A stretch of 64,000 nucleotides of DNA. Source: an uncultured Oceanospirillaceae bacterium. Lineage in GTDB: Bacteria; Pseudomonadota; Gammaproteobacteria; Pseudomonadales; Balneatricaceae. The translations under genes and the position numbers were made by a program. Below the pieces are notes generated by a model. That model was not told the origin of the DNA. It saw only the letters and a program-made list of their open reading frames with translations, and did no database searches. Where the stretch lies: the NCBI GenBank assembly GCA_937136055.1, contig CAKZOD010000088.1, positions 1 to 64,000 on the forward strand, in the 5' to 3' direction. This document shows, piece after piece, positions 55,382 through 64,000 of this stretch (position 1 is the first letter of the stretch; each line of letters begins with the position of its first letter).

Positions 55382-56287
55382 TTATGATGATGCACCGTTC
55401 ACAACATTTTTAAGCTCATTGACAATCCCTTGTGCAGCGGCAGATAGCGCTGCTCTTTTACGAGTAATAATACCCACTTTGCGTGAGATAGTAGGCTCTA
55501 CGAGGGGCACACAAACAGAGCCTAATTCTTTCATTTGTTGCGTACAAATGGTAGGAACCAATCCAATACCTAGACCTTTAGCAACTAATCTACCTACCGT
55601 TGAAAACTGGTGCGCTTCAAACGAGACAGTTAAATTGATGTCTTCTTTTTGCAGCTCTCTATCTATTTGTAAACGCATACTAGAGGGGCGTTGCAGGGTT
55701 ACCAATTCTTGATCTACCATTTGGGACCAAGTCAATTGACGCTCCTTCGCCAAGGGATGATCTGCACTCAGCGCCGCGATGAAGCTATCTTCAAACAACG
55801 GTTCAAACAACAAATCTTGCGCATCACCAGGGTCAAAACTAATCCCCACTTCGACTCGTCCAATACGAACCATTTCGACCACTTCTTCCGCAATAACGTC
55901 ATGTACAGCGACATTAATATCCGGGTGCTTTTCTCTAAATTTCAATAGCACATTTGGCAGCTGATTAACCGCGAACGACGGCATGCAAGATATTGCAATT
56001 TTTCCTCTAAAGAGCGAGAAACGACTCTGCACTTCTTCAAAAGCATCATCCCAATCAGTAATCAAGCGCATCGCTGTTTTATAAAATGCTTCTCCTTCAG
56101 GTGTGAGTCGCAAAGCACGTGTGGTTCGCACTAGTAATTTCCCACCCAACGCATCTTCTAAATTTTTTATTGCAATAGAAAGTGCCGGTTGAGACAAATG
56201 CACTTGCTCACAAGCTTCTGTAAAACTGCGTGTTTTAGCAACTGCAATAAAGGCTCTTAACTGCTTCACGGTAAAATGATGGTTCAC
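55382..56287 (-). CDS. LysR-family regulator, divergent from the CoA-transferase genes
   Basis: 301 residues. The N-terminal helix-turn-helix (SFTEACEQVHLSQPALSIAIKNLEDALG) is followed by the effector-binding domain from about 92. Its start lies 248 bp from the start of scoA on the opposite strand, the usual arrangement for control of the divergent operon. The ligand is unknown; an acetoacetate or butyrate derivative is a guess from context. Confidence 0.9.
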   Translation of the reverse strand: MNHHFTVKQLRAFIAVAKTRSFTEACEQVHLSQPALSIAIKNLEDALGGKLLVRTTRALRLTPEGEAFYKTAMRLITDWDDAFEEVQSRFSLFRGKIAISCMPSFAVNQLPNVLLKFREKHPDINVAVHDVIAEEVVEMVRIGRVEVGISFDPGDAQDLLFEPLFEDSFIAALSADHPLAKERQLTWSQMVDQELVTLQRPSSMRLQIDRELQKEDINLTVSFEAHQFSTVGRLVAKGLGIGLVPTICTQQMKELGSVCVPLVEPTISRKVGIITRKRAALSAAAQGIVNELKNVVNGASS

Positions 56288-56535
56288 AATTATCTTCCTG
56301 CTTCTGTTACTGAATTAAGAATTCAATTTTCCGGTTCTGGTATTTAAAGTTTTTATTATTTTACAATACGTTCAAGATACTTTTATGAAACTTGATTACT
56401 GCCCTTTTTAAAGAAGTATTAACAAAACCATTCATAAAATATTCTAATAAATGATTATATTTTTTTTATTTGATAAATACTAGATCATAAGACAAACTCG
56501 GGATAAGCATCTCAAAAGCAAACGGAGGTAAACGA

Positions 56536-57234
56536 ATGTCAGGTTTTAATAAAGTCGTAGATAGCTACGAAGAAGCAATGGCCGGATTAACAGACGGCAT
56601 GACTGTACTAGCAGGTGGTTTCGGCCTTTGTGGTATTCCAGAGAACTTAATCGCACAAATAAAAAAATCAGCGGTTAAAGATCTCACTGTCGTTTCAAAT
56701 AACTGTGGGGTCGACGGCTTCGGTTTAGGCGTATTACTTGAAGATAGACAAATCAAAAAAATGATTTCTTCATATGTCGGTGAAAACGCACTTTTTGAAA
56801 AGCAACTCCTCGCAGGAGAGCTAGAAGTAGAACTTACTCCTCAAGGTACACTTGCTGAAAAAATGCGTGCCGGCGGTGCGGGGATCCCTGCATTTTATAC
56901 CGCGACAGGTTTTGGCACGCCAGTGGGAGAAGGCAAAGAAGTCAGAGAGTTCGCTGACAAATCTTACATTCTAGAAGAATCTATTACCGGTGACTTTGCT
57001 ATCGTAAAAGGCTGGAAAGCAGATAAGTTCGGAAATGTTATTTATCGCCACACAGCTCAGAACTTCAACCCACTCGCTGCAACTGCAGGCAAAATCACAG
57101 TCGTTGAAGTAGAAGAAATTGTTGAGCCTGGTGAGTTAGATCCCACTCAAATACATACCCCTGGCATATACGTTAATCGTGTTATTAAGGGAAATTTTGA
57201 GAAGCGAATCGAACAACGTACCGTTCGCGACTAG
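56536..57234 (+). CDS. scoA: 3-oxoacid CoA-transferase subunit A
   Basis: 232 residues of CoA-transferase family I, alpha subunit: [13 protein letters not shown] near 27-39, and [22 protein letters not shown] in the second half, both typical of succinyl-CoA:3-oxoacid transferases. It has a very strong ribosome site (GGAGG). Together with the next gene it would interconvert acetoacetate and acetoacetyl-CoA using succinyl-CoA, allowing ketone-body or butyrate-type use. A divergent LysR precedes it. Confidence 0.93.
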   Translation: MSGFNKVVDSYEEAMAGLTDGMTVLAGGFGLCGIPENLIAQIKKSAVKDLTVVSNNCGVDGFGLGVLLEDRQIKKMISSYVGENALFEKQLLAGELEVELTPQGTLAEKMRAGGAGIPAFYTATGFGTPVGEGKEVREFADKSYILEESITGDFAIVKGWKADKFGNVIYRHTAQNFNPLAATAGKITVVEVEEIVEPGELDPTQIHTPGIYVNRVIKGNFEKRIEQRTVRD

Positions 57235-57376
57235 TTTAACAAACCCATTATCGATTTAGATCTGAGTAACTGTTACACGTATAAAACGCACACTTTTAAG
57301 AAAGTGAAGTTACTTTTGCGCAGATTTAAACATTAAGCTATGCCGCTATATCGCATAGCAAGGAGCTGAAAAAATT

Positions 57377-58033
57377 ATGGCAATGTCACGTGAACAAATT
57401 GCGACTCGTGTCGCTCGTGAATTAAAAGATGGATACTACGTCAACCTCGGTATCGGTATTCCAACTTTAGTTGCAAACTACGTCCCTGATGATATCGAAG
57501 TTATGCTGCAATCTGAAAATGGTTTGTTAGGAATGGGACCTTTCCCAACTGACAGTGAAGTAGATGCCGATATGATTAACGCAGGTAAGCAGACGGTTAC
57601 TGCGGCAACCGGCGCTTCTATTTTTTCATCTGCTGAATCTTTTGCCATGATCCGCGGTGGTCATGTTGACTTAACGGTTCTAGGTGCATTTGAAGTTGAT
57701 GTGATGGGTAACATTGCATCTTGGATGATTCCAGGAAAATTGATTAAAGGCATGGGCGGCGCAATGGATTTGGTTGCAGGCGCTGATAACATTATTGTTA
57801 CTATGACGCATGCATCTAAGCATGGTGAATCAAAACTGCTAGATCGCTGCTCACTACCGCTTACCGGTGCTGGCTGCATTAATAAGGTGCTCACAGATCT
57901 CGCATATTTAGAAATTAAAGACCAAGCATTTATTTTAAAAGAGCGTGCTCCAGGTGTTTCCGTGGATGAAATTGTTGCTAAAACCGCGGGTAAATTGATC
58001 GTACCTGATCATGTACCTGAAATAGAGTTTTAG
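57377..58033 (+). CDS. scoB: 3-oxoacid CoA-transferase subunit B
   Basis: 218 residues. The active-site glutamate lies in the family motif SENGLLGMGP near residue 51; other conserved blocks are YVNLGIGIPTLVANY, IRGGHVDLTVLGAFEVD and GKLIKGMGGAMDLV. It forms the enzyme with ScoA; the gap of about 140 bp is longer than usual for this pair. A clean terminator follows. Confidence 0.94.
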   Translation: MAMSREQIATRVARELKDGYYVNLGIGIPTLVANYVPDDIEVMLQSENGLLGMGPFPTDSEVDADMINAGKQTVTAATGASIFSSAESFAMIRGGHVDLTVLGAFEVDVMGNIASWMIPGKLIKGMGGAMDLVAGADNIIVTMTHASKHGESKLLDRCSLPLTGAGCINKVLTDLAYLEIKDQAFILKERAPGVSVDEIVAKTAGKLIVPDHVPEIEF

Positions 58034-58048
58034 ACTCAACAAAAACAG

Positions 58049-58082
58049 AACCGCTGTAGTAAAATGTAACATTACAGCGGTT
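58049..58082 (+). terminator. Terminator of scoAB
   Basis: A 10-bp perfect stem AACCGCTGTA/TACAGCGGTT with a 14-base loop, 16 bp after the scoB stop codon, followed by T-rich sequence. Confidence 0.7.
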
Positions 58083-58184
58083 TGTTATGATATTTGGATC
58101 AGCATACTGTGATTTCAGCTTCATAACCGTTTCACTGCAAAATTATAGATTCAGTTTTAAATGAGCGACTTTTATCTGACTTCT

Positions 58185-58254
58185 ATTTAAGGTCTTTCAT
58201 TTAAAGCCTTTCATCTAAGGCCTTTCATTTAAGCTCTTTAATTTAAGGTCTTTC
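58185..58254 (+). repeat. Five imperfect 14-bp tandem repeats
   Basis: Five consecutive units of the consensus ATTTAAGGYCTTTC: 58185, 58199, 58213, 58227 and 58241. Changes are few (for example AAGCC or CTCTTTA variants). It lies about 100 bp before the GntR-type start. The period is twice seven. Possible direct-repeat operators. Confidence 0.9.
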
Positions 58255-58358
58255 AGCCTCTAAATATATGTTTTACACTTCGCTATCGATTATCAACCTA
58301 ACGTTAAGCAAATAACCCATAAAATACAGGACTTACAAGTCCATTAAGGCATACTATT

Positions 58359-59009
58359 TTGCAAGGCATAGAAAACACTGACTCTCACCGCATCGTCTAT
58401 TTGCTAAGCGATCAAATCCGCCGTGAAATTTTATCGGGAATATTACTCCCTGATGTAGAACTCTCTTTAACTGACTTGCAAAAAGAATACGGCGGAAATG
58501 TTCAAGATATCGTTCAAGCTCTTGCTCTTTTGAGTACTGAGGGCTTAACGATACAACAAGCTAGCGGTCACTTTTATGTTGCGAATCCTAGGGAGTCGGA
58601 TGCACTAGGCCTCATTGAAATGCGCGCAAATTTAGAGTGCACTATTTTGGCTTGCTCTATGGAAAAAGGTAATATTCACTGGCACGGTTTATTGCTATCA
58701 GCTAAAAGAAATTTATTGGATACTTTAGCGCTAGCCCAAACTAATTTTGAACAATATGCCCCTGCGCTAGAAGAAAGCAATAGAGTGTTCCATCAAAGCT
58801 TGTGCTGCGCCTGTGACCTTGAAGAGCTCATCCAAAAGCAAGCGAAAATGTACCAACAAGGCTTCCGATTTCGCGTCGTGAAATTACAAGACTTGAGCCA
58901 GCGCCTTAGCACTATGACTGATAATGTTAATTTATTGGTTGAAGCTATTATTAATAACGATCTCCCCAAAGCGAAACAATTGCTTTATCGGTTTATTACT
59001 TTCACATAA
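58359..59009 (+). CDS. GntR-family (FadR-type) regulator
   Basis: 216 residues. The N-terminal winged helix (about 10-72: LLSDQIRREILSGILLPDVELSLTDLQKEYGG) resembles GntR; the C-terminal all-helical FCD domain (about 80-210) has the metal/ligand-binding character of that subfamily. The start is a TTG at 58359 with AAGG nearby; no earlier ATG fits. It lies upstream of the xdh operon on the same strand, so it may regulate purine catabolism (inference). The effector is unknown. Confidence 0.82.
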   Translation: MQGIENTDSHRIVYLLSDQIRREILSGILLPDVELSLTDLQKEYGGNVQDIVQALALLSTEGLTIQQASGHFYVANPRESDALGLIEMRANLECTILACSMEKGNIHWHGLLLSAKRNLLDTLALAQTNFEQYAPALEESNRVFHQSLCCACDLEELIQKQAKMYQQGFRFRVVKLQDLSQRLSTMTDNVNLLVEAIINNDLPKAKQLLYRFITFT

Positions 59010-59125
59010 GTCCCTTTACCCCTTTAATTTTAGTGAACTAGCCAAAAACTACACTTAACAATTACCTTTAACTATCTTCTCTTTACAGCCAAATACACAA
59101 CTCATTTGTTTTTTCTTAGAAAAAC

Positions 59126-59154
59126 TTGACCCAAAAGTCAGCTTTTAGTCTAAT
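59126..59154 (+). promoter_or_regulatory. Sigma-70 promoter of the xdh operon with overlapping inverted repeat
   Basis: TTGACC (59126-59131), spacer 17, TCTAAT (59149-59154): a near-consensus promoter, about 130 bp before xdhA. TGAC-N6-GTCA overlaps the -35 box, a possible operator for the preceding GntR-type regulator. Confidence 0.55.
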
Positions 59155-59286
59155 TGATGAAATACTTATCCTAGTTACGCCTTACTAGCGCCGGATTCAG
59201 CTTTAATAAGCCAGTTTCAAATCCAATAAGGAGTGTATTCCTTAGCCAGCGCCACTCAATAATAATGATAAAAAAGGAGACCAAAA

Positions 59287-60756
59287 GTGATTGAGTTTTT
59301 GCTCCATAATGAAAAAATCACCCTGACAGATATAGACCCTAATACGACTGTTTTGCAGTTTTTAAGGGTTCACAAGAAACTCACCGGTACTAAAGAAGGC
59401 TGTGCCTCCGGAGACTGTGGCGCATGCACTATCTGCCTTGTCGAGTTAGATGAAAATAATCAACTACGGTATAAAACAGTCAATGCCTGCATCACCTTGG
59501 TGAGTGCATTACAAGGTAAACAGCTGATCAGCATCGAAGCACTCAAGCAATCACAGCTACATAGCTCGCAGCAGGCAATGGTTGATAACGACGGTTCACA
59601 ATGTGGTTTTTGTACTCCAGGTTTTGTCATGTCTCTGTTTGGCTTGCAAAAAAATCACGATCACTTTAATCGTCATCAAACCCACCAAGCACTGGCCGGT
59701 AATTTATGCCGCTGTACAGGTTATCGCGCAATCGAAAATGCTGCTAAGCAAATGTTTGAACAGCCAATAGTGGATCATTTTGATCCTTTAGAAGAGAGTA
59801 TTCAGCAGCAACTTGCGCAGATAAACCTTAATACCCAGCGCGATAGTGCAATGCTTGCCCTAAACGATAACTACTGCCATTTGCCGAACGATAGCGACAC
59901 CCTCGCCCACCTTTTAATTAACAACCCTCAAAGCACTTTAATCGCCGGGGGCACAGACTTAAGCCTTGCGATTACCCAGCACAACACCCGTTTTTCTCAG
60001 CTGATTGCATTGAGCAATGTAAAAGAATTACATCAATACACTATTTCAGATCACCAAATAGAAATTGGTGCGGCGTTATCACTCACAAAATGCCAAAAAA
60101 TATTTCAACAAACGATTCCCGAGTTTGCCGCATTGTTAGATAGGTTCGCTTCCTTACAAATTCGCAACCAAGGCAGCATTGGGGGAAACATCGCAAATGC
60201 ATCTCCAATCGGCGATACACCGCCCGCGCTGATTGCATTGGGGGCATCTTTAATACTGCGCCGCGGTGACAGCAGGCGCTCTGTTAAAGTCGAGGATTTC
60301 TTTGTCGATTATCGTAAAACAGTTTTAGAAAGCAGTGAGTTTATTGAGAAAATTTTAATTCCAATCCCCACCCAGCCATATTTATTTAAGATTTATAAGG
60401 TCTCTAAACGCTTAGATGATGATATTTCAGCGCTATCAGCGGCTTGTCTGCTGAGCCTTGAAAATGAGAAGGTAACTAAAATTTGCCTGGCTTTTGGTGG
60501 TATGGCTGCCATCGCAAAGCGCGCCTATCACACAGAAAAAGCGCTTGAAAATCAGCACTGGGGTTTAGCCGCTGTCAAAAGTGCCCAACCTGCTCTTGAG
60601 CAAGATTTCACACCTTTGTCAGATTTTCGCGCATCGAGTCAGTATCGGATGCAGGTGGCAAAAAACGTGTTACATAAGTTATTGATTGAGACACCACAAG
60701 TAACCGATAAAAGTGATGAATTAACTGCTAAGACGAGGATTTCAGATTATGTCTAA
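59287..60756 (+). CDS. xdhA: Xanthine dehydrogenase small subunit (Fe-S and FAD)
   Basis: 489 residues. The plant-ferredoxin-type [2Fe-2S] has ligands C39, C44, C47 and C68; the second cluster uses C106, C109, C141 and C143. The FAD domain begins with LIAGGTDLSLAI near 218-229 and continues with the GNIANASPIGDTPP block. Start is a GTG with GGAG upstream. It is the first of three overlapping genes; it accepts electrons from XdhB and reduces NAD+ in the oxidation of hypoxanthine and xanthine to urate. Confidence 0.95.
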   Translation: MIEFLLHNEKITLTDIDPNTTVLQFLRVHKKLTGTKEGCASGDCGACTICLVELDENNQLRYKTVNACITLVSALQGKQLISIEALKQSQLHSSQQAMVDNDGSQCGFCTPGFVMSLFGLQKNHDHFNRHQTHQALAGNLCRCTGYRAIENAAKQMFEQPIVDHFDPLEESIQQQLAQINLNTQRDSAMLALNDNYCHLPNDSDTLAHLLINNPQSTLIAGGTDLSLAITQHNTRFSQLIALSNVKELHQYTISDHQIEIGAALSLTKCQKIFQQTIPEFAALLDRFASLQIRNQGSIGGNIANASPIGDTPPALIALGASLILRRGDSRRSVKVEDFFVDYRKTVLESSEFIEKILIPIPTQPYLFKIYKVSKRLDDDISALSAACLLSLENEKVTKICLAFGGMAAIAKRAYHTEKALENQHWGLAAVKSAQPALEQDFTPLSDFRASSQYRMQVAKNVLHKLLIETPQVTDKSDELTAKTRISDYV

Positions 60757-63148
60757 CGCTCCGATAAGCCCCCTTAGCCACACTGAAATGCAAGAAATAG
60801 TACGCAGTGATATTCAAAGCGGTGTGGGTAAAAAAATTCCCCACGAAAGTGCTAGCCGGCATGTGACAGGTGAAGCTATCTATATTGATGATCGCTTAGA
60901 GTTTGCTAATCAGTTGCATATCTACCCTATTCTCAGCGATGTAGCTCACGGCACCATTGAAAAGCTAGAACTTGATGAGTGTACCCAAGCTGATGGCGTT
61001 GAAGCTGTCTATACTGAGGCTGATATTCCTGGGGAAAGTGACATTGGACCGGTGCTTCCAGGAGATCCTTTAATGGCAGATAAAACCGTTGAATACATTG
61101 GCCAAGTAATCGCCATTGTGGCAGCTCGCTCTTTTGAACAAGCACAGCAAGCAGCCGCATTAGCTAAAATCACCATTGCCCCCCTGCCTGCTATTCTCGA
61201 TGTAAAAGAAGCACATCAAAAGCAACATTACGTGATGGAGCCACACAGCCACAACATTGGTGATGCTAAGCAAGCTTTAAAGGATGCACCGCACACCTTA
61301 AAGGGTGAGCTCAATATTGGCGGGCAAGAGCATTTTTATCTTGAAACACAAATATGTACCACCATCCCAACAGAGGAAGGTGGCATGCAAGTGTACACTT
61401 CTAGCCAACATCCTAGCGAAGTGCAAAAGCTAGTCGCTCAAGTGATTAATGTTCCTTTGCACAAAGTCGTCGTTGATATGCGTAGAATGGGCGGCGGCTT
61501 TGGCGGCAAAGAAACACAGGCGGCACAACCTGCTTGCTTAGCAGCCCTTGTCTCTCACCTAACTGCAAAACCCTGCAAAATGCGCTTGCCCCGCGAGCTT
61601 GATATGCGCATGACAGGCAAGCGCCATCCTTTTGTAGTGCTCTATCACGTAGGCTTTAATCAACAGGGTCAACTACTTGGCTTAAAGCTCGATCTATTAG
61701 CGGATTGCGGCTATTCACCTGATTTATCAGGCTCCATTGTTGATCGTGCTATGTTCCACTCAGATAATGCCTACTACCTTGGCAACGCATCCATTACAGG
61801 TTATCGCTGCAAAACCCACCGCGCTTCAAATACCGCTTATCGTGGTTTTGGTGGCCCACAAGGCATGGTTGCAATCGAAGAGATTATTGAACAAATCAGC
61901 GGTTATTTAAAAATCGATCCTCTCACAGTGCGCAAACGAAATTACTACCAGAAAGAGCAGCGAAACTTAACGCATTACGGGCAAGTGGTTGAAGGCAATT
62001 TATTAGATGAAATGACACAACAGCTTGAAGAAAGCGCCCAATACCAGCAGCGCAAACAAGAAATAGCCGCTTTTAACCAACAAGACTCTCACTTGAAAAA
62101 GGGAATTGCGTTTACGCCCGTTAAATTCGGCATTTCATTCACGGCCACTTTCCTCAACCAGGGTGGCGCGCTCATTCATATCTACACTGACGGCAGCATT
62201 CACCTGAATCATGGTGGCACCGAAATGGGCCAAGGCCTACATACCAAAGTCGCGCAAATAGTTGCTGAAGAATTCCAAGTTGATGTTGATCGAGTGCTGG
62301 TCAGTGCAACAAATACCGACAAAGTCCCCAATACCTCTCCAACTGCGGCATCATCTGGCACCGATATTAACGGTAAGGCTGCTCAAAATGCAGCACGCAC
62401 CATAAAACAGCGCTTGCTAGCGTTCGCAGTACAGCACTATAACGTGGCCTTAGGCGAGATACAGTTTGTAAACAATCATGTAAAGCTCGGCACGAAAATC
62501 ATCAGCTTTACAGAATTAATTCAGCAAGCCTATTTCGGTCAGATTTCACTTTCAAGTACTGGCTTTTATCGCACCCCTAAAATATTTTACGATCGTGATA
62601 AAGCGTGTGGTACCCCTTTTTATTACTACTCTTTTGGCATGTCATGTTCAGAGGTAATCATCGATACCTTAACCGGCGAGTACAAAGTATTAAGGGCTGA
62701 TATTCTGCATGATGTGGGCGATTCGTTAAATCCTCGCATCGATATTGGTCAAGTTGAGGGCGGCTTCTTGCAAGGTTTAGGCTGGCTTACCATGGAGGAG
62801 CTGGTTTGGAATGATACGGGTAAATTAATGACCAGTAATCCAATGAGCTACAAAATTCCAGCGATGACAGATACGCCAAATGATTTCAGAGTCAAATTGG
62901 TTGAGAATCGCCAAAATCCAGAAGATACCGTTTACCATTCTAAAGCGGTAGGCGAGCCACCGTTCATGCTTGCCATTTCCGTATGGTGTGCACTTAAAAA
63001 CGCCGTTGCTAGTATTGATAATTACCAATCACCGGTTACATTGAATGCTCCCGCCACCCCGGAAGCTGTTATGTGGGCGGCTCAACATATGCAAGAAATA
63101 CACGATGCAAGATCGATGGGCAATACAAACAGTAAAGGTGCTCAATAG
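60749..63148 (+). CDS. xdhB: Xanthine dehydrogenase large subunit (molybdopterin)
   Basis: 799 residues, full length for XdhB. The molybdenum-cofactor domain contains GGGFGGKETQ and YRGFGGPQGM, and the catalytic Glu in VGEPPFML (E736). The gene overlaps the xdhA end by 8 bp and ends in the next start, so all three are translationally coupled. It binds the purine substrate and molybdopterin; assembly needs XdhC. Cytosolic. Confidence 0.96.
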   Translation: MSNAPISPLSHTEMQEIVRSDIQSGVGKKIPHESASRHVTGEAIYIDDRLEFANQLHIYPILSDVAHGTIEKLELDECTQADGVEAVYTEADIPGESDIGPVLPGDPLMADKTVEYIGQVIAIVAARSFEQAQQAAALAKITIAPLPAILDVKEAHQKQHYVMEPHSHNIGDAKQALKDAPHTLKGELNIGGQEHFYLETQICTTIPTEEGGMQVYTSSQHPSEVQKLVAQVINVPLHKVVVDMRRMGGGFGGKETQAAQPACLAALVSHLTAKPCKMRLPRELDMRMTGKRHPFVVLYHVGFNQQGQLLGLKLDLLADCGYSPDLSGSIVDRAMFHSDNAYYLGNASITGYRCKTHRASNTAYRGFGGPQGMVAIEEIIEQISGYLKIDPLTVRKRNYYQKEQRNLTHYGQVVEGNLLDEMTQQLEESAQYQQRKQEIAAFNQQDSHLKKGIAFTPVKFGISFTATFLNQGGALIHIYTDGSIHLNHGGTEMGQGLHTKVAQIVAEEFQVDVDRVLVSATNTDKVPNTSPTAASSGTDINGKAAQNAARTIKQRLLAFAVQHYNVALGEIQFVNNHVKLGTKIISFTELIQQAYFGQISLSSTGFYRTPKIFYDRDKACGTPFYYYSFGMSCSEVIIDTLTGEYKVLRADILHDVGDSLNPRIDIGQVEGGFLQGLGWLTMEELVWNDTGKLMTSNPMSYKIPAMTDTPNDFRVKLVENRQNPEDTVYHSKAVGEPPFMLAISVWCALKNAVASIDNYQSPVTLNAPATPEAVMWAAQHMQEIHDARSMGNTNSKGAQ

Positions 63149-63957
63149 TGGATAAGCGCTGGAGCAAGCTTCTCGATCAGCACATTGAGCGCAATGAAAA
63201 CTGTGTTTTAGTGACCATACTCAGCACTAAAGGCTCTACACCGCGCGCCATTGGTAGCAAAATGTTAGTCACAAAAGAAGCTAGCCAATTGAGCATTGGC
63301 GGTGGGCATTTGGAGTATGAAGCGATTGATATTGCCCGTAACAAGCTTGCCAGCGGGGATGATAAACCACTAATTAAAGGATTTTCACTCGGTGCAAGCT
63401 TAGGCCAGTGTTGCGGAGGTCATGTCGAGCTATTGTTTGAAGCTTTTATAGAGCACAAACAATGCGTACTTGTTTTTGGAGCAGGTCATGTGGCTAATGC
63501 TCTGGTGCCGATTCTAGGACAACTGCCCTGCCAGGTTAAGTGGATTGATAATCGTAATGAGCTGTTTCCCAAAACAGTACCTGAGAACACGCAATGTATT
63601 TCAGCCATCGATATAGAAACACAAGTGCAAGCAATACCTAATAACAGCTATGCTTTAGTCATGACACATGACCACCAGCTTGATCAGCGGATTTGCGAGC
63701 AACTCATATTATCTCAACAGTGTAATTTTATCGGGCTAATTGGCTCCCAAACCAAATGGAAAAAATTTAAGCTTAGGCTGACCCGCAAAGCCTTTAGTGA
63801 GCAACAAATAGCGAAAATTTGTTGCCCAGTGGGCGAATCTAGTTTACAAGGCAAGCTTCCGATGGAAGTTGCTATCAGCATCAGCGCACAGTTTATCAAA
63901 TATTATCAAGCTCAAAGCAGCTGTAATTTATCTCTGGTAAGCAGTGAGCATCAATAA
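63148..63957 (+). CDS. xdhC: XdhC molybdenum-cofactor insertion/maturation factor
   Basis: 269 residues, GTG start overlapping the xdhB stop by one base. The N-terminal XdhC/CoxI domain (STKGSTPRAIGSKMLV, then a Cys/Gly segment ASLGQCCGGHVELLFE) and the C-terminal Rossmann-like domain (VFGAGHVANALVPIL) are both present. It stabilises and delivers sulfurated molybdopterin to XdhB. This confirms a functional xanthine dehydrogenase cassette. Confidence 0.95.
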   Translation: MDKRWSKLLDQHIERNENCVLVTILSTKGSTPRAIGSKMLVTKEASQLSIGGGHLEYEAIDIARNKLASGDDKPLIKGFSLGASLGQCCGGHVELLFEAFIEHKQCVLVFGAGHVANALVPILGQLPCQVKWIDNRNELFPKTVPENTQCISAIDIETQVQAIPNNSYALVMTHDHQLDQRICEQLILSQQCNFIGLIGSQTKWKKFKLRLTRKAFSEQQIAKICCPVGESSLQGKLPMEVAISISAQFIKYYQAQSSCNLSLVSSEHQ

Positions 63958-63982
63958 TTTCAAATTGAATAAGAGACTCTAA

Positions 63983-64000
63983 ATGAACAACCGAGCTATC
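63983..64000 (+). CDS. Start of a truncated gene at the right edge
   Basis: ATG at 63983, 25 bp after xdhC, opens a frame of six codons (MNNRAI) running off the window. AAGAGA lies upstream. By position in an xdhABC operon, guanine deaminase is a natural guess, but six residues prove nothing. Confidence 0.45.

Overview
The window reads as the chromosome of an aerobic, probably marine, heterotrophic gammaproteobacterium (Alteromonadales/Oceanospirillales-like; the genus is not resolved). Support comes from the gammaproteobacterial DUF3301, DUF3087 and DUF4202 proteins, a valine-catabolic mmsAB-type operon, a TakP-like TRAP transporter, a PAS-GGDEF-EAL protein and a moderately A+T-rich base composition with no plasmid or phage backbone. 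No rRNA, complete tRNA, CRISPR array or transposase gene was found.

Layout. 0.4-6.9 kb: an M20 allantoate/carbamoyl amidohydrolase with a convergent LysR gene, an SGNH hydrolase, an HflX-type GTPase, a 7-bp tandem repeat, a DUF4202 protein and a periplasmic binding protein. 7.0-10.9 kb: a compact operon (small GxGRK-type putative DNA-binding protein plus two half-transporters of a heterodimeric ABC exporter) behind a near-perfect palindrome. 11-16.7 kb: LysR, a dispersed repeat, a RecX-like protein, LOG, a di-heme cytochrome c peroxidase, an EVE protein and DUF3301. 16.7-19.4 kb: a metal-uptake module (NikR-like regulator, a strong palindromic operator, NikK/M/L-like genes without ATPase or T component). 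19.5-26.2 kb: YHS, Ca-binding-like, MarC, ureohydrolase, c-di-GMP and isochorismatase-family proteins.

26.5-39.7 kb: the catabolic core. prpE and the five-gene valine/isobutyrate operon (mmsA, acyl-CoA dehydrogenase, enoyl-CoA hydratase, 3-hydroxyisobutyryl-CoA hydrolase, mmsB) run leftward from a divergent AraC regulator. Then come DUF3087 and a DctPQM TRAP importer of the TakP (2-oxo acid) type. These could work together: branched-chain acids enter and are oxidised to propionyl-CoA. 40-48.9 kb: an unknown protein, GlpQ, an HDAC-fold deacylase, an acetyl-CoA hydrolase/CoA transferase fused to a GNAT acetyltransferase, an orphan short flagellin, a phosphoribosyltransferase and an aminotransferase. 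48.9-50.2 kb: a MITE-like element with nested inverted repeats, related to the repeat at 12.0 kb, followed by a gene-poor A+T-rich stretch. 50.2-56.3 kb: MATE, an orphan response regulator, an unknown protein, a KfrA-like coiled-coil protein, a pentapeptide-repeat/K+ channel fusion and LysR. 56.5-64 kb: 3-oxoacid CoA-transferase scoAB, a GntR regulator and the purine-catabolic xdhABC operon running off the right edge.

The most unusual items are: the NikR-like regulator, which lacks two canonical nickel-ligand histidines beside an intact NikM-type site; the palindrome-controlled exporter operon whose two ATP sites are asymmetric; the MITE-like family with an apparent compensatory base change in its stem; and three separate tandem repeats with periods of 7, 7 and 14 bp. 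All functional names are by motif recognition only; no database search was run.
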